64,000 nucleotides of DNA, taken from the NCBI RefSeq assembly GCF_016086655.4, contig NC_052138.2, forward strand, positions 1,364,001 to 1,428,000. Direction: 5' to 3'. Source of the DNA: Lepeophtheirus salmonis (Eukaryota > Arthropoda > Copepoda > Siphonostomatoida > Caligidae). The position numbers and the translations under genes were made by a program. Shown here in pieces: positions 44,760-56,889 of this stretch (position 1 is its first letter; every line of letters begins with the position of its first letter). The notes under the pieces were generated by a model. It had not been told where the DNA came from. It ran no database searches and saw only the letters and a list, made by a program, of their open reading frames with translations.

Positions 44760-45104
44760 TTACTTCTTGATGGATGTTGTTGGACTTTTAACACAACTAG
44801 CTTCGTTATTAGCAGGTTGGAAGACGGAAGAGGCTGCCATGAGGTTCTCAATGTACTGCCCCAGGACTTGGTTCTCTGATCGGAGCCTAAGATTCTCTTC
44901 TTTGACATTATCAACGCGACAAGAAAGATCATCGAGTGTATTTTGAAGCTCAAGGACCTGTGCGATGAGACGAGCCTTTTCTTCTTGCTCCTCAGAATCA
45001 TTTTCTTCATCCACGGCGACTTGAGGATCAGACATTAGACTTGTTACACCCTCGTCTGCCATTGGGATCTCGTCCAAATCGCTATTACTATTGTCCGATG
45101 ACAT
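44760..45104 (-). CDS. SCOC: Short coiled-coil protein SCOC
   Basis: SCOC is a small Golgi-associated protein that binds the GTPase ARL1 and the kinesin adaptor FEZ1 and takes part in autophagy. The ORF is 114 residues with no intron. The N-terminal 40 residues are acidic and Ser/Asp-rich. Residues about 42-94 form a continuous heptad coiled coil, KARLIAQVLELQNTLDDLSC and VDNVKEENLRLRSENQVLGQ, then YIENLMAASSVFQ, nearly identical to animal SCOC. The tail is short and basic (TTSIKK). The upstream side (about 45130) has a TATATATAA-type sequence that could serve as TATA box. It diverges from CCT7. Confidence 0.95.
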   Translation of the reverse strand: MSSDNSNSDLDEIPMADEGVTSLMSDPQVAVDEENDSEEQEEKARLIAQVLELQNTLDDLSCRVDNVKEENLRLRSENQVLGQYIENLMAASSVFQPANNEASCVKSPTTSIKK

Positions 45105-46608
45105 TTTGTGGAATCAGATATTCTTGGGTTATATATAAATTTATATAAAATATTATTCTTCCAACCAAAGAGAGGTACAGAAAGACAGAGAAAAGATAAG
45201 AGAGAGAGAAAAGGAAAGGATTTTCACGCACTAGCTTGCATGGATCCTACACATCACCAATCAAAATTACACACACACCCCTCTTTCAGCATCTCATGCC
45301 TTCACACCCTCCCACCTGATACAACTTCATTCTCACACCAGCCACATATAGATTTTGTACAAAATCCACACTCTTTGTACAAATTGGAATTAGTGATAAT
45401 ATAATGATACTCTAATCTCATTAATACTATTAATCATTAAGTATAGAGATCCAGATTGCTATAATCCAAGTAATATACCCTAGGAAATAATTAATAAGAC
45501 TTGAAGCGATTTTCCTCAGTATTAATCGAATTGCCATAAAAATATAAGTTATGAATAACTGTTCAAGGTTTTTCCTACAAATAAATAAAATGGGCATGAC
45601 TTTATATTGAATCAGCGGGTTTTTTTACGTAAACCGGTAAGAATCTAAGGTGACAAACGAGCGTAGGTGTCATTATTATGACTCATTTCATTTGATGTCC
45701 GTCAACACAAAAACAATCTAGAATAATTTGCTCCAAATCGAGTTTAAATTATGTTTGGGATTCTCCTTTGGAAACGCCGCAAATTCCAAATTAAAGTAGC
45801 AAATATTCATCGTCACAGTAAAATAATTAGAAATTGAACTTTGTGTATTTGAAAGGGTCCATAATATCGGTGGTAAATTAAGTTTTCTAAAACTCAGCAT
45901 AATAGTTAGCATTCGTGGGTATCTCAACTCATACCAGAAATTTGAATTACAAGTCTATAAGTAAGCGAAATATGTGGATGAAATATTGGAGTAAAGGTAT
46001 TTATGAGGTAAAAAAATTAATTGGACATATTTTCTTGATTTTTCTTAAAGATTGTTATTGTTTGATTAAATTCACACCATAATATTATATAAGTACCTTG
46101 TTTTACTCTTTCAAAATTACAATCTGCACATTATTATATGATAAAAAGACATTTATTTATCGCTTCCATTAAATCAAGTAACTGAAAATGCAAATAAGCG
46201 AAAAAGTAGTCCATTTTTGTTAGCTTTCATCATTATTATTCATTAGAAAAGTCGATGGCATTTGAATGAAAGATGTATGAAGGAAATTTCCGGTAGTTAA
46301 TAATCATATGCTTGTAAACAAGAGCCCAAAAGCATGGATTTGTCCATGGTATGTATTAATATTACTAAGTAAAAAATAATTATTCTATACTCTCATAGAA
46401 TATGAAAGAAGGAAGGAAGGAGTAGGTCGTAGGCTGGGCGCAGGCGTGTACTAGTACTAGACGAAACAAGTAGGGGGAGGAGAGGGAGAGGTTTCGTGAT
46501 ACATTTTCTGCGTAGTGTGTGAAATTTGAAATCCCTCAACCTCGTCCCGGCTCCCTAAGTTTCTAGACCTTTCCACGCTATTCTCGACACATTCATAATA
46601 TTCTCAGG
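45105..46608. other. Divergent spacer between SCOC and CCT7
   Basis: 1.5 kb without a supported gene. A GA-rich stretch occurs at 45170-45220 and a GA/GC-rich one at 46405-46495, the latter just ahead of the CCT7 5' UTR. The frames at 45108-45404 and 45718-45927 look noncoding. Confidence 0.5.
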
Positions 46609-48708
46609 ATGCAGCCCATGATTTTGGTCCTCAAGGATGGCACGGAAACGGCCCAAGGAAAGTCACAAATCATCTCGAATATCAATGCCTGTGAGGCCGT
46701 CTCAAATGCGGTTCGATCCACTCTCGGACCTCGCGGAATGGACAAGCTCATCGTGAATGATCGTGGGATTGCCACCATTTCCAACGATGGAGCAACTGTT
46801 CTTCGACTTCTCAACGTGGTTCATCCCGCTGGAAAGACTCTTGTGGAAATCGCCAGGTCCCAAGGTAAGAATCCAGGTGAATCTTAGGGATTGCCCTTTG
46901 ACCCGTGTCTTTGTTATTTGCAGACTCTGAAGTAGGAGACGGAACCACCTCCGTCGTGATCCTCGCAGGGGAGTTTATGAAGTGCTGCAAGTCCTTCATT
47001 GAGGAAGGCGTTCATCCCCGCCTCATTATCAAGAGCGTTCGCCAAGCAACCACGCTCTCCATTGAGAAAATCAAGGAGCTCTCCGTCTCTATCCCCGATG
47101 GAAAGCGGGATCTCTTAGAAAAATGCGCTGCCACTGCTCTTAGCTCCAAACTCATCCATCAACAAAAGGGATTCTTTGCGAAAATGGTCGTAGATGCCGT
47201 CGAAACCCTGGATCCTCTCATGCCCCTCAACATGATTGGCATTAAGAAAGTGCAAGGAGGATCCCTCGAAGATTCATCCCTAGGTAATGTCGCATACACT
47301 TAATTCAATTTATCAGACTCACATTCTCTTATCTACATAGTTCCTGGCGTCGCCTTTAAAAAGACCTTTTCCTATGCCGGATTCGAAATGCAGTCCAAAC
47401 ATTTTAAAAATCCAAAGATCGCTTTACTCAATGTTGAATTAGAATTAAAGGCTGAGAAGGATAACGCAGAGGTCAGAGTTGACAACGTGGAAGAGTATCA
47501 AAAGATTGTTGATGCCGAATGGGCAATCCTCTTTGATAAATTGGATGCATTGGTTAAATGTGGAGCTAACGTTGTTTTATCCAAATTACCCATTGGAGAT
47601 GTCGCGACACAGTATTTTGCTGATCATAGTATGTTCTGTGCTGGACGTGTCACGGAAGAGGATCTTAATAGAACCATGAAGGCCTGTGGAGGAACCATTC
47701 AGACGACCGTCAATGGCTTGTGTGATGAAAACCTTGGTAGATGTGAATTGTTTGAGGAGAATCAGGTTGGTGGAGAGAGATTCAACTTCTTCACAGGTTG
47801 CACAAAGAGCCGGACTTGTACATTGTTGCTGAGAGGTGGCGTTGAGCAATTCATGGAAGAAACAGAAAGATCTCTTCACGATGCTATTATGATTGTCAGG
47901 CGTGCAATGAAGAACGATCGTGTCGTTGCTGGTGGCGGTGCCATTGAAATGGAATTGTCCAAATACCTCAGAGATTACTCAAAAACCATTAAAGGAAAAG
48001 AGCAACTCATCATCGGAGCTATTGCAAAGGCTTATGAAATCATTCCTCGTCAGCTTTGTGATAATGCTGGATTTGACGCCACAAATATTCTCACCAAACT
48101 CAGACAAAAACACTCTCAGGTGAGGCTAATTTAGTTTATATTTTTACATATTTGCATGATTTGTCATTTCCACAATTGTAATAGAGTTTAAATCGTCGTT
48201 CTGAAGGAGGAATTGTAAGTTAAAATGAGTTGTCTTTAACCTTCCTTTGTTGATGATTATTTGTCAAATCTTTTATTTATACATATGAGACGGACTGTCT
48301 CTTAGGATTATTTAGTTTCTGTTTGAACAATCAAATGATAATGGAATATCTGTTCCCTTTTTCTTTTCGTAATTAGATTTTTTTACAGTGCATTTGAAAT
48401 GTATCCTTTATTTTATTTTTACTTTTTCACTTGAATTGATTAATTAATTTCTTTCTCTCTATATGCTATAGGGACACAATTGGTATGGTGTTGACATTTT
48501 AACAGAAGACATCGCAGACAACTTTGCTGCCTGTGTTTGGGAACCATCTATCGTCAAAATCAATGCCATCACTGCTGCATCAGAAGCAACTTGTCTAGTT
48601 CTGAGTGTCGACGAAACGGTTAAAAATCCCAGAGCAGCTCAAGGAGATCAAGGTATGGGAGGAGGAATGCCTGGAATGGGGCGTGGTCGTGGAAGACCCA
48701 TGATGTAA
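46609..48708 (+). CDS. CCT7: T-complex protein 1 subunit eta (CCT7)
   Basis: Subunit of the cytosolic CCT/TRiC chaperonin, the double-ring ATPase that folds actin, tubulin and other proteins. Exons 46609-46864, 46924-47283, 47341-48119 and 48472-48708 give 543 residues, the typical length for this subunit. Group II chaperonin motifs: LGPRGMDKLIV (39-49), ISNDGAT (58-64), GDGTTSV (90-96), and VVAGGGAIEMELS in the C-terminal equatorial domain. Subunit-eta markers: VDAEWAILFDKLDALVK, SKLPIGDVATQYFADHSMFC and KAYEIIPRQLCDNAGFDATN. The tail GMGGGMPGMGRGRGRPMM is the Gly/Arg/Met-rich end typical of eta subunits. Intron 3 (352 bp) is the longest. Confidence 0.97.
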
Positions 48709-49620
48709 ATCTTATAAACAAAACGAACTCGCGTTATAATACTTCCATACTTTATATTAAAATAAGAATTGAGAATTCTCATTTATTGTGTAACCAAGCT
48801 CTACTTATTTAAGCACTTCTTTCAAGGATCTCGTTGCGAAGGCTTGTTTTATTAATAACACACTCTTAACGTTGAATTAATCAACTAACTTGATAATAAA
48901 AAATTCAATATCCAAATTCCCAGTCTTCTGTTTTCTTTTATGTGTTTTCAGTCTTTGAACGTTCTCAGCCCTTAGTTGCATTCAAAATATCAAATGTCTG
49001 AAGGATGACGTTAATTCCGTTATAGATGGCATTTGTTCAAACAAAAAAATAACCAAGATCTTGAATAAATCCAATGAAGAAAATGTTTAATGTATGGATT
49101 GTGGTTAATTTAACTTGAATCCTTCTACCTAGATTTGAGTTCTTATGTATTAGAAAAAATTGTTAAAAAAGCGTTTCAGTTAACGAAGCATCTATTTTCA
49201 ATATCATTTTTTTTCTTCCTTGTTTCTTTAAAAATATTGATTCACCTCCAAGTAGCTTATTAATATATCAGCTAATTTTTAACTAGCGGTAGTACCCGAC
49301 AAATCCCGGATTAAGTAGGTGTAGGCTAAAAGAAATTTTTTGCTTTAATAATACGGAAGATAACTTCCCATCCAATCCTCAATGTTACTCTCCATTTTTC
49401 ATGAGCGCACTCACACGTAACTACTCAACACTTAAATCAACTCATATGAGTTCTTTCGTCAAAATATTTTTTCTTAGCCTTTGTTTGGATTTCATATATT
49501 TTCAAACTTTAAACAAAAAAAAAACCCGAATATGACAGAAATATGCAAATTCTATAATAAACAAATCCATCATCCCTATGGGATTATGATCTCAAGAAAA
49601 AGTACTAGGTATTAAAGATA
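48709..49620. other. CCT7 3' flank, with a short R1-like piece
   Basis: ATTAAA at about 48756 may be the polyadenylation signal. 49370-49435 (ATCCTCAATGTTACTCTCCA) resembles the central part of R1. No gene. Confidence 0.4.
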
Positions 49621-50515
49621 TTTTTAAACATTCGTGTACAGCTTTACAATGTTTAAAACTCCTCCAGTGTCTTTCCTTGACCTTCGGGCGTAGAAAATAT
49701 GACGTGCCTTATTAAAGACAGCATTAATTTTTGACTGTCCGCCGAAAAAAGTTAAAAAGCCACTAGTTTGGAGCTTGCACCCGAATAGGTTATGTAAAAC
49801 CGAAAGAACGTCTCTATATAGTATATTTAAAGAGGATATTCCCACAAGAAATGATAAGTGATCTCCATTATACAGAAAAAGAGACATTCTTCACGTTTGT
49901 CTTTATAAAATTGACTTCCAAGTTTCCTTGGTACCGGATAATTTACGATAAGTAAACCATTTTTTTGCCGAAGTTAGAAGTTTACTACTAAAAGCTCAGA
50001 TAACTTCGTGTATGTTTCGTTGATTTTTCTTCGTTTAAGATGTTCTATAAAAGGGTTCAGTTTAGGGGGTTGAGTACACTTTCTCAAGAATGATACTGAA
50101 ATCGTAGCTAACCTCAATCTGAATTGCACGATTAATCGCTGGACTTCAATGTTCTTAGAAAATATAGAAAAATAGTGTCGCAATGCTATTTCGTTTACCA
50201 AAGATGGGTATATAGGAGCGTCAGCAACGATATACATATCCTGGGTGCTAACCTCTATTGGATATAAACATTCCTTCACCGGCATCTCCCATTCTAAAGA
50301 TAGTTTATAACACTCCATAATTTATTTTGAGCCTCGTCAGAATCCCTATAGTATCGAAGAGTAAGTGGAGACTGGAGATCGTTTTTGAAATTTTGGACAC
50401 TCCATTGCAAGGATTACTGTTATAATTTTGGCCTTGTTTCATAAGAAACTTCTTGATATGAATACTCCATAAATGATCGTTATGCCAAAGTTGAACGGTC
50501 CAATAGAGGTTCAAG
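49620..50515 (-). pseudogene. Probable BEL/Pao retrotransposon relic
   Basis: Three minus-strand frames, broken by frameshifts, run in order. 50305-50514 includes LHLLFDTIGILTRLKI, resembling the FDPLGLLSP motif after the reverse transcriptase of BEL/Pao elements. 49974-50318 includes LEWEMPVKE, then FSIFSKNIEVQRLIVQFRLR, resembling the region before the integrase. 49624-49887 is unrecognised. Homology is by eye and motifs are degenerate, so the assignment is tentative. No LTRs were found. Confidence 0.35.
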
Positions 50516-50519
50516 GACC

Positions 50520-51180
50520 TTCATAGAGTTCTCTCCTCAAGAATGGAAGAATAATAATATGAGTTTGAGAAAAAAAATATTAATATGATGTGATTACTGA
50601 GGAGCTAGGGAGTACTTTTGTCTCTAGAGCGCTCACTAAAAAAAATCTCTGTATATATACTCAGTGCTACATGCACACGCCTGCAATATTTCATTAATAC
50701 GTCTACATTATTACTTTTTATTTCAAAAATACATGTATACCAGCTCGGTGCTATATGCTAAACGACTGCGAGAGCTACATTGCTATGTCTTAGATCATAA
50801 ATGCCTTCGTTTGGTTCAAAAATTCATACATGCATACACATAAACTTTTCTTTATTAATATAGATGTTCATATTGGATTTTTTTTAAATTAATTCTAATC
50901 GAATGCAATTTATACAAACTAATGATAAATATTTTTTTTCATACGAAATGTAAGCCAATCTTTTGAAGAAATCTGCAAAATATCTATATATTTTATAAGT
51001 ATTTGTTTTTTTAGATTGATCTTTGAAGATAGATTTAATATGAATAATAAAAAGCTTTAAAAAAAATCATAATAAAATAATAAGAGTCCTTGATAAGTTA
51101 TGACTCTGTGATAACTATGTGGTAATCCACCTTTATAATTATCTGTATATACATTATACATATATAATAAATGTTTTGGG
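50520..51180. other. AT-rich intergenic DNA, no gene seen
   Basis: No supported ORF, repeat end or exon-like segment. Confidence 0.5.
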
Positions 51181-52660
51181 AGTTTTATGCCCACTCTCTT
51201 GTACCTAGGAGGCTCAAACATGACATTGGTGCCTCATTTGAACCTGATCAGGCTAAGACGAGGGTGGTGATTTTTTTTTTTTTTGGGGGTGTCATGTAAG
51301 GGGGCTTATTCTATACCCAAAAGTTATGGACAAAAAAATAAATCGGTGAAAATTGCAGTTTTTTTTTTCCAAGCCCCCCCCCCCCCTCCAAAAGAAAAGG
51401 ATTTCATTGGAATATTGGATTCGTAGATGGAATAAAGTTTGTAGAAATCTGTTTGGAGATTCGTTTAGTTACAAATTTGATACATGAATATGATATTTAA
51501 CGGAAATATCTGACATTTTCTGAATAATTTTTCCATTTTTTTCTCTTTTTTTCATCAAACGTCAATTGTCAATTTTTAAGAAGAGATGCCGCAAAACGAT
51601 GGATTTTGGGCAAAGAAAAGTTAACTTCTAACAGATTCAAATAGTATTTTCAATTTACAAAACATTTTATTAGATAATTTTTGTAATATTTGCAAAAATG
51701 AACCAGTTATCAGGGATTATTTTTTCGACGACTTTATTCTCCATAACTTTTTTTTTTACAAATACGAAAAAAAAAAAAATATTGGTATATTTTTGTTCCT
51801 CATTAAAGTACCAATGAATGCTTTTAAAAAATTTTGTAAATAAAAATTAGAAAGAAATTTGCAATGAATAGTGTGGATTTAAAATCTCCTCTTCAGTGTC
51901 TTCACTTTTCTCCCTAGTATCGTCATCTTCGTCAACATGCACTTAATGAAAAAACACAAAAACAATAGAACTTCATTAAGGTCATTTTCTAAGCAATGCT
52001 ATCCATTTACCAGTTTTTAAATGGAGATAAAATGTAATTTTGATATATATGGCATTAGAAGGGAATTTAGTAGGACAACATTCAGGCATGATAATTTCCA
52101 GTTTTTAAACTGAATTCACCCTTTTATACAATATATGAACAGTTTCGTTTATTTTAGCCATTTATTGGGTGGGGATTTTGCACACTTTTTCAGTTTCTAA
52201 CACTTTTAGTTTTTCTGGAAATTTTTTGTACCTGCTATTTTTTTTGTCAGTCTTGGTATTTTATGATGTCCTGACATGTCCATACATTGGTGCAAGTTTT
52301 GCCGATGTAACTTATGGTTAAAAAAATGGCCCAGAGGGTATTTTCATAGGGGTCTGGAGGCTAGACCCAACTGAAAAAAAAAAAAAAATCAATGATCTAT
52401 ATGACATAAGTAATTTCAGGGGGGTCAAACCTTCTGTACCTTCCAGGGGGAAATTTCCGTGACTGGCTCTCGGACTATTAGAAGAGCCAATAGTAATAGT
52501 ATTTGGGGGATGAGATTTTGTAAGTTTACCTTACTGAACGCGTTGATTTAGTGGGATTAGTAAAATAATTATAATTATCAGGATCTTTCTCGACAACAAC
52601 GAAACATTTATATTATTATTAGTATGTATCATACATATAGAAGGATTTTCTCAATAATTT
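51180..52660. other. Unclassified sequence with homopolymer runs
   Basis: Contains T- and A-runs, a C14-type run at about 51373-51387, and GGGGGTGTCATGTAAGGGGG-like segments, repeated in spirit at 52330-52470 (GGGGTCTGGAGG, CAGGGGGGTCAAACC). It looks transposon-derived, but I cannot identify ends or coding sequence. Confidence 0.35.
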
Positions 52661-52975
52661 TGACCATTGTCAATGTGTTTTCTCTCTCCTCTCTACTTGG
52701 CCCAAGAAACACCAACACCTGGTAACCCTTTGTTAGTACATACATATATATTATACAGGCGGCGTATTATTTTACAAGTTTTGGTTTTAAATAAAGTCAA
52801 AGCATTATTGCCCGCCGCTCACAATTCTTTGGCGGGAGCGAGCTCATTGTTTTGTAAAACGAGCAAGAGCGATAAAATTGCTTGAATTTTTGTTCATTTA
52901 TTACTTGTTCCGTTTCTTCATCTTATGAGATAGCATCAAAAAATTTGAGAGTTAAAGAATTTTACAATTTTACAG

Positions 52976-53168
52976 ATTGCAAGAAAAGAAGGTTGAAGAT
53001 ATGTCGCATGATGAGTTAGTTCATTATACTAATATGTCTTCGGTTTACGAGTTTGCCTCACATGTAGCTGGTCACTCTTAGAAGACTCGGACATCAGTTC
53101 CCTCTGAGACAACGCCAGCTCCTTCATGTGTGGAGATTAGTTTGGAGGATAATTTTTCTTTCTTGTAA
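52976..53168 (+). pseudogene. Splice-acceptor-preceded frame with one TAG, unknown
   Basis: A TTTTACAG acceptor (52968-52975) precedes a frame with gene-like composition: LQEKKVEDMSHDELVHYTNM, SSVYEFASHVAGHS, then TAG at 53079-53081, then KTRTSVPSETTPAPSC and ISLEDNFSFL with TAA at 53166-53168. The composition is more even than neighbouring AT-rich frames. It may be a disabled last exon of a gene or transposon. I recognise no family. Confidence 0.25.
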
Positions 53169-53353
53169 TCGAATTTTCTCAGCTGAAATACGATTTTCGT
53201 ATTTTTTTTTTTGTGGTAAATTGACATAAGATCTCAAAATCTCGAGGAAGCATATCTTCAAAAACTTGAGAACCCTGTGTTCAACCTCAAACTAACTGTC
53301 AAGATTAACTGCATGATAGCGCACGAAACCTTTTAATAATATGTCCCCTAAGA

Positions 53354-53715
53354 CGGTGGTTCCCAAACTTTTTGTGCATAAGGCTCACCAAAAAATTAAT
53401 AAAAATTTGTTTACATACCTATTTCAATTAAACAAATTATTTGAATTATTATAAACTACTGCAAATAATGTATGGTTTCACAAATCCTGCGGGACACTTG
53501 AACTTCCATCAAGACACATTGTAAGGGAACCACTTTCCATTAGCACTGAATATTATCTGATTTGCATGTGGCAATGTGAATTCTATCAATTTAATAATTG
53601 TTATTTAAAATATTTGGCAGAATTGCCGTTAGATCTAGTCAAGCACAAATGTTACCGGCTCATTTATCCCACCGCTGTTATCAGCTACCATTGAGAGAGT
53701 ATTTTCTTAAGGTGG
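53354..53715 (+). pseudogene. hAT-like terminus and transposase C-terminal relic
   Basis: 53356 begins GTGGTTCCCAAACTTTTT, a common hAT-type end, and GGGAACCAC recurs inverted at 53525-53533. The plus frame at about 53625-53700 reads YRLIYPTAVISATIERVFS, comparable to the SATSERVFS motif of the hAT dimerisation domain, then a stop, then GGLLFKD. An old hAT copy. Confidence 0.45.
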
Positions 53716-53894
53716 TCTATTATTTAAGGATATATGCCAGAGTTTAAAAAGATGAAAATTTTTAAGAAATAAAAAAATAAACTTTGTTAATGAATCAAAT
53801 ATTTAATATTTAAAACATTAGACTAATCATTTTATGGATTTTTAAAATTTTTTAAATCTTTTTATTCTTGCCATTTAATCATCATTTACATCGT

Positions 53895-54139
53895 TTTACC
53901 TCCAAAAAAGAGAGCTTAAAGAAGCAGGATTTTTGCGAGTGGATTTTCCCTTGAAAATATTATTCAAGAAGCATCAAAAACTGTTGTGTAATCTAGCTAA
54001 AATCCAAATTTTCTCTATTTATTTCATACTAGTTTACAAGAATGAGCAATTTTCACACAAAAAGTGCAAAATCAACCATTTTCCCCAAAAAGTCAAGTGA
54101 GCAATGTTTTGAGCGATAGCATTATTGCTCACAAATCTT
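53895..54139. repeat. R6 element, 3' fragment
   Basis: Matches the right third of 62446-63158 (AAAAGAGAGCTTAA, GTGGATTTTCCCTTGAAAAT, ending GCTCACAAATCTT). Confidence 0.6.
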
Positions 54140-55965
54140 AATTCTAATTATTACTTATCTTAAGTGTAAATTGTTTTGAAAACATATAATACAAGAAATA
54201 TATATGAACTTACATATAATAAACCTTCTTTCTTGCCAAAAGAGAACGAAACAGGCTGCATTACGTAGTTATTTAAAGGACTCGAATTCTCAAAGTGGTT
54301 TATCTAGGACTTTGAATTCATACTTCCAATGCATCAAGCCAAGTATGAGAACCATAGAAAGTGACTTATAGACTCTTTCAACGAATTTTTAAGTGTATTT
54401 TTCTAGTATGATGCAATGATATTTGAATATTTCACTACGTTTGTAATACATAATAATGGCATTCAGTGATATTCATCAAAGAATATGAATATTATTACTC
54501 TATATATTCATCCATTTCAATTTAGAATGAGAATCCAGCTTCAACTTCATTAACTTATAAATTTCTTTGTCAATGTTTAATTCCATCAGTTAATTTATTT
54601 ATTGAATAAATGTAAATATATATTTTATGACGATGAAAAGGCTCTAAAATAAATTCGACACTCATGTAATTATCTAATTTGGTTAATTTAGGCACGTAAG
54701 GTTGGAGCCAACTCCATGGGAAGGGTTCAAGCTCTCAAAGATTTCAGGTGCCTTATATTTCTCTTAACTATATTGTATTTTAAAAGTTTGGCATTTGTTA
54801 AACTGCTGTGTCTATTAAACTTTGGTTTACCTTTCAATTACAGAAAAGTACAATCTTTTTTATATCATTTGATCATGGTGGGTATTATTCCACTTCTGGT
54901 GATCATAAATACACTTATATTTTTTCAAAGACCCTTAAAAAGTTCGTTTTATGAATAAAATATATATTAACAAATTACTAATTTCAATCGTTATTTTCGG
55001 CTTATGGATATTTAAAAAATGCGTAACTTTCAAGTAATTTAGATCTTATTCCTTGGAAAAAAATCAATAAAAAAATCATAAAAATGACATCTATCAATTT
55101 GTGATAGAATAAATATGTTAACGAAGGATTATCACAGCATGAAGATGATATATTAGTTATTATTTTAATGTTGAAACATATCCAACATAATACATACAAA
55201 CAATTGGATAAATGAAGCGACACATTTTTAATTTAGAAGTATTTTTCATATGCTTAGATTGATTTTCAATAATTAAAGACAGAAATACTTCCATGTTCTC
55301 TAAGAATACTACGAAAGAAGGGATTTAAGATACTTTATCTGCAACAGGAGATGCTTGAATTTCAACTTCTAAGGGAATGATGGTAGACTGATACTTTATC
55401 CGAACAAGAAAACCAAACCACGCTAAGCCTCAAAAGAGAAGAGTCGACTCCTTCATTGGGTGGAGAATCTTATCAATCCATATATAACAATTGAATAGAT
55501 TCAAGAATTGAAACTATGAAGGGATGTTTAAGAAGAGCTTAGAATTTAAATATTTCAAATATAGGATTATTTATTACGGGGTCATTATATGATATTGAAA
55601 TCGTATACAATAAGATAATTTTGATATGTGTTTGCTTGTACAGTCTCATAAAATATAAGATCACTCAAGAAATAAAAAATCAAAACAAAAATCTTTAAAG
55701 ATGCATATTTTTTTAATAAGGTTTTAAAAAAAAAAAAAAATATGGAATAATTTTCTTTGATATTCCTTATCATAGATGATGAATAAATTCAAAAAGCCTT
55801 AAGAAAAGAGTGTCGTTATTCATCATTCTTCACCCAAAAATAAGACAATATCTCGAGTTCAATACAAGATCAATGAAACCACTTTATTTATAAACAAAAT
55901 ACACTTGAACATACACTTAATTAATTGTAATTTTATTCGTAAAATTTTAAAGAAATTCTTCCCTT
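54140..55965. other. AT-rich intergenic DNA, no supported gene
   Basis: One short splice-flanked frame (54694-54748, ARKVGANSMGRVQALKDF between TTTAG and GTGCC) might be an orphan exon, but nothing around it supports a gene. The other frames are low-complexity. Confidence 0.4.
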
Positions 55966-55968
55966 GTT

Positions 55969-56390
55969 TTAGACATCAAATCGGATATTGTAACCAGCAC
56001 CTGATAGGAACTGGGATATAGTCTTATGCCCTGCCACATAGTTTTCGCATAAGTTTTTAAGCCTTTGCTGTTGCTCAATGTATATCCTTTTGCGCTTTTT
56101 TTAGGAAGTTAACCAATCGCTTCTTGAACAAGGGTTGTGGAAACTGTCGATTCTTCCTTCTGAAATGCCTGTATGCATTTCCAAATGGATGGGTGGTGGT
56201 GTCCAACGTGAAAAAAGAAACGGCAGTTCCATCCTTCATACTGGTTGTTAGTCCTCGGGCAGTCAGTGATCGTGGCACGATGGACGTTCCTGAGTGCGGA
56301 AGGAAAGCGCGGAGGAATATGCCCCAATACACCTCTGACATCATTCGGAGCGGGGTAACGAGCAAAGCGATTTATTTCCTCCCTCACTCT
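55969..56390 (-). pseudogene. MULE-type transposase C-terminus
   Basis: On the minus strand the frame from 56387 reads REEINRFARYPAPNDVRGVL, then CPRTNNQYEGWNCRFFFHVG, HHHPSIWKCIQAFQKEE. The TNN-EGWN-RF...HP--W..I..F..E pattern is characteristic of the C-terminal part of MULE (Mutator-like) transposases. After a frameshift near 56110 it continues RIYIEQQQRLKNLCENYVAG and FLSGAGYNIRFDV with TAA at 55969-55971. The catalytic domain is missing. The proximal part is duplicated as an inverted repeat. Confidence 0.7.
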
Positions 56391-56457
56391 GGAACGTCCA
56401 TCATGCCACTATCACTGACTGCCCTAGAACTAACAACCAGTGTGAAGGATGGAACTG
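56224..56457. repeat. 75-bp inverted repeat with 84-bp spacer
   Basis: The left arm 56224-56298 (CAGTTCCATCCTTCATACTG...) and the right arm 56383-56457 (inverse CAGTTCCATCCTTCACACTG...) are about 85-90% identical. The left arm lies in the MULE coding remnant (CPRTNNQYEGWN), so part of the transposase has been duplicated in inverse orientation. Confidence 0.8.
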
Positions 56458-56515
56458 TAGTTTCGTTCTCTTCGGACAAGAAAAAAAGGTTAATGAAGAG
56501 ACGAAACCCATCGTT

Positions 56516-56740
56516 CTATTGCAATTTCAGATTGCTCCAACTGTACTGCGCTTTACAGTTTTCCTCGAACTCTCCAACGACTTGACCTTTAACTACCTGC
56601 CCGAGTCCTCTTAGTGGTTTGTCGCTCCACAGCCAACCACCTCTTCTTCTGACACATCCTGGATCATAACGAAGTGGAAATCGCTGCTCTTGCCTAGTAT
56701 TTTGCAAATGCTTGTCCGTCAATCCAAGAGTCTTGTCCAA
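56516..56740 (-). pseudogene. Unrecognised 74-codon frame next to the MULE relic
   Basis: An Arg/Gly-rich minus frame (RYDPGCVRRRGGWLWSDKPL) in locally GC-richer DNA. It may be another part of the MULE element, but no motif is diagnostic. Confidence 0.2.
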
Positions 56741-56889
56741 AATAAATAGTACATCATGTCTAATGATATTGTAATTAATAACAGAGAATTAAGGGATTAA
56801 CACTCCTTCCATTGGAACCACTGTCGTGTTTGTTAATTTTTCTTTTTCTTATTATATATTATATTGGTGATAGATATTATATCAGTTTA

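Noticed and set aside
54694..54748. Short splice-flanked frame (ARKVGANSMGRVQALKDF)
   Set aside because: A single 55-bp exon-like segment with no partner exons nearby is too weak to call a gene.
56124..56585. 153-codon plus-strand ORF, the longest frame outside the genes
   Set aside because: The minus strand shows the MULE motif TNNQYEGWN; the plus frame is open because of the inverted duplication and has no recognisable domain.
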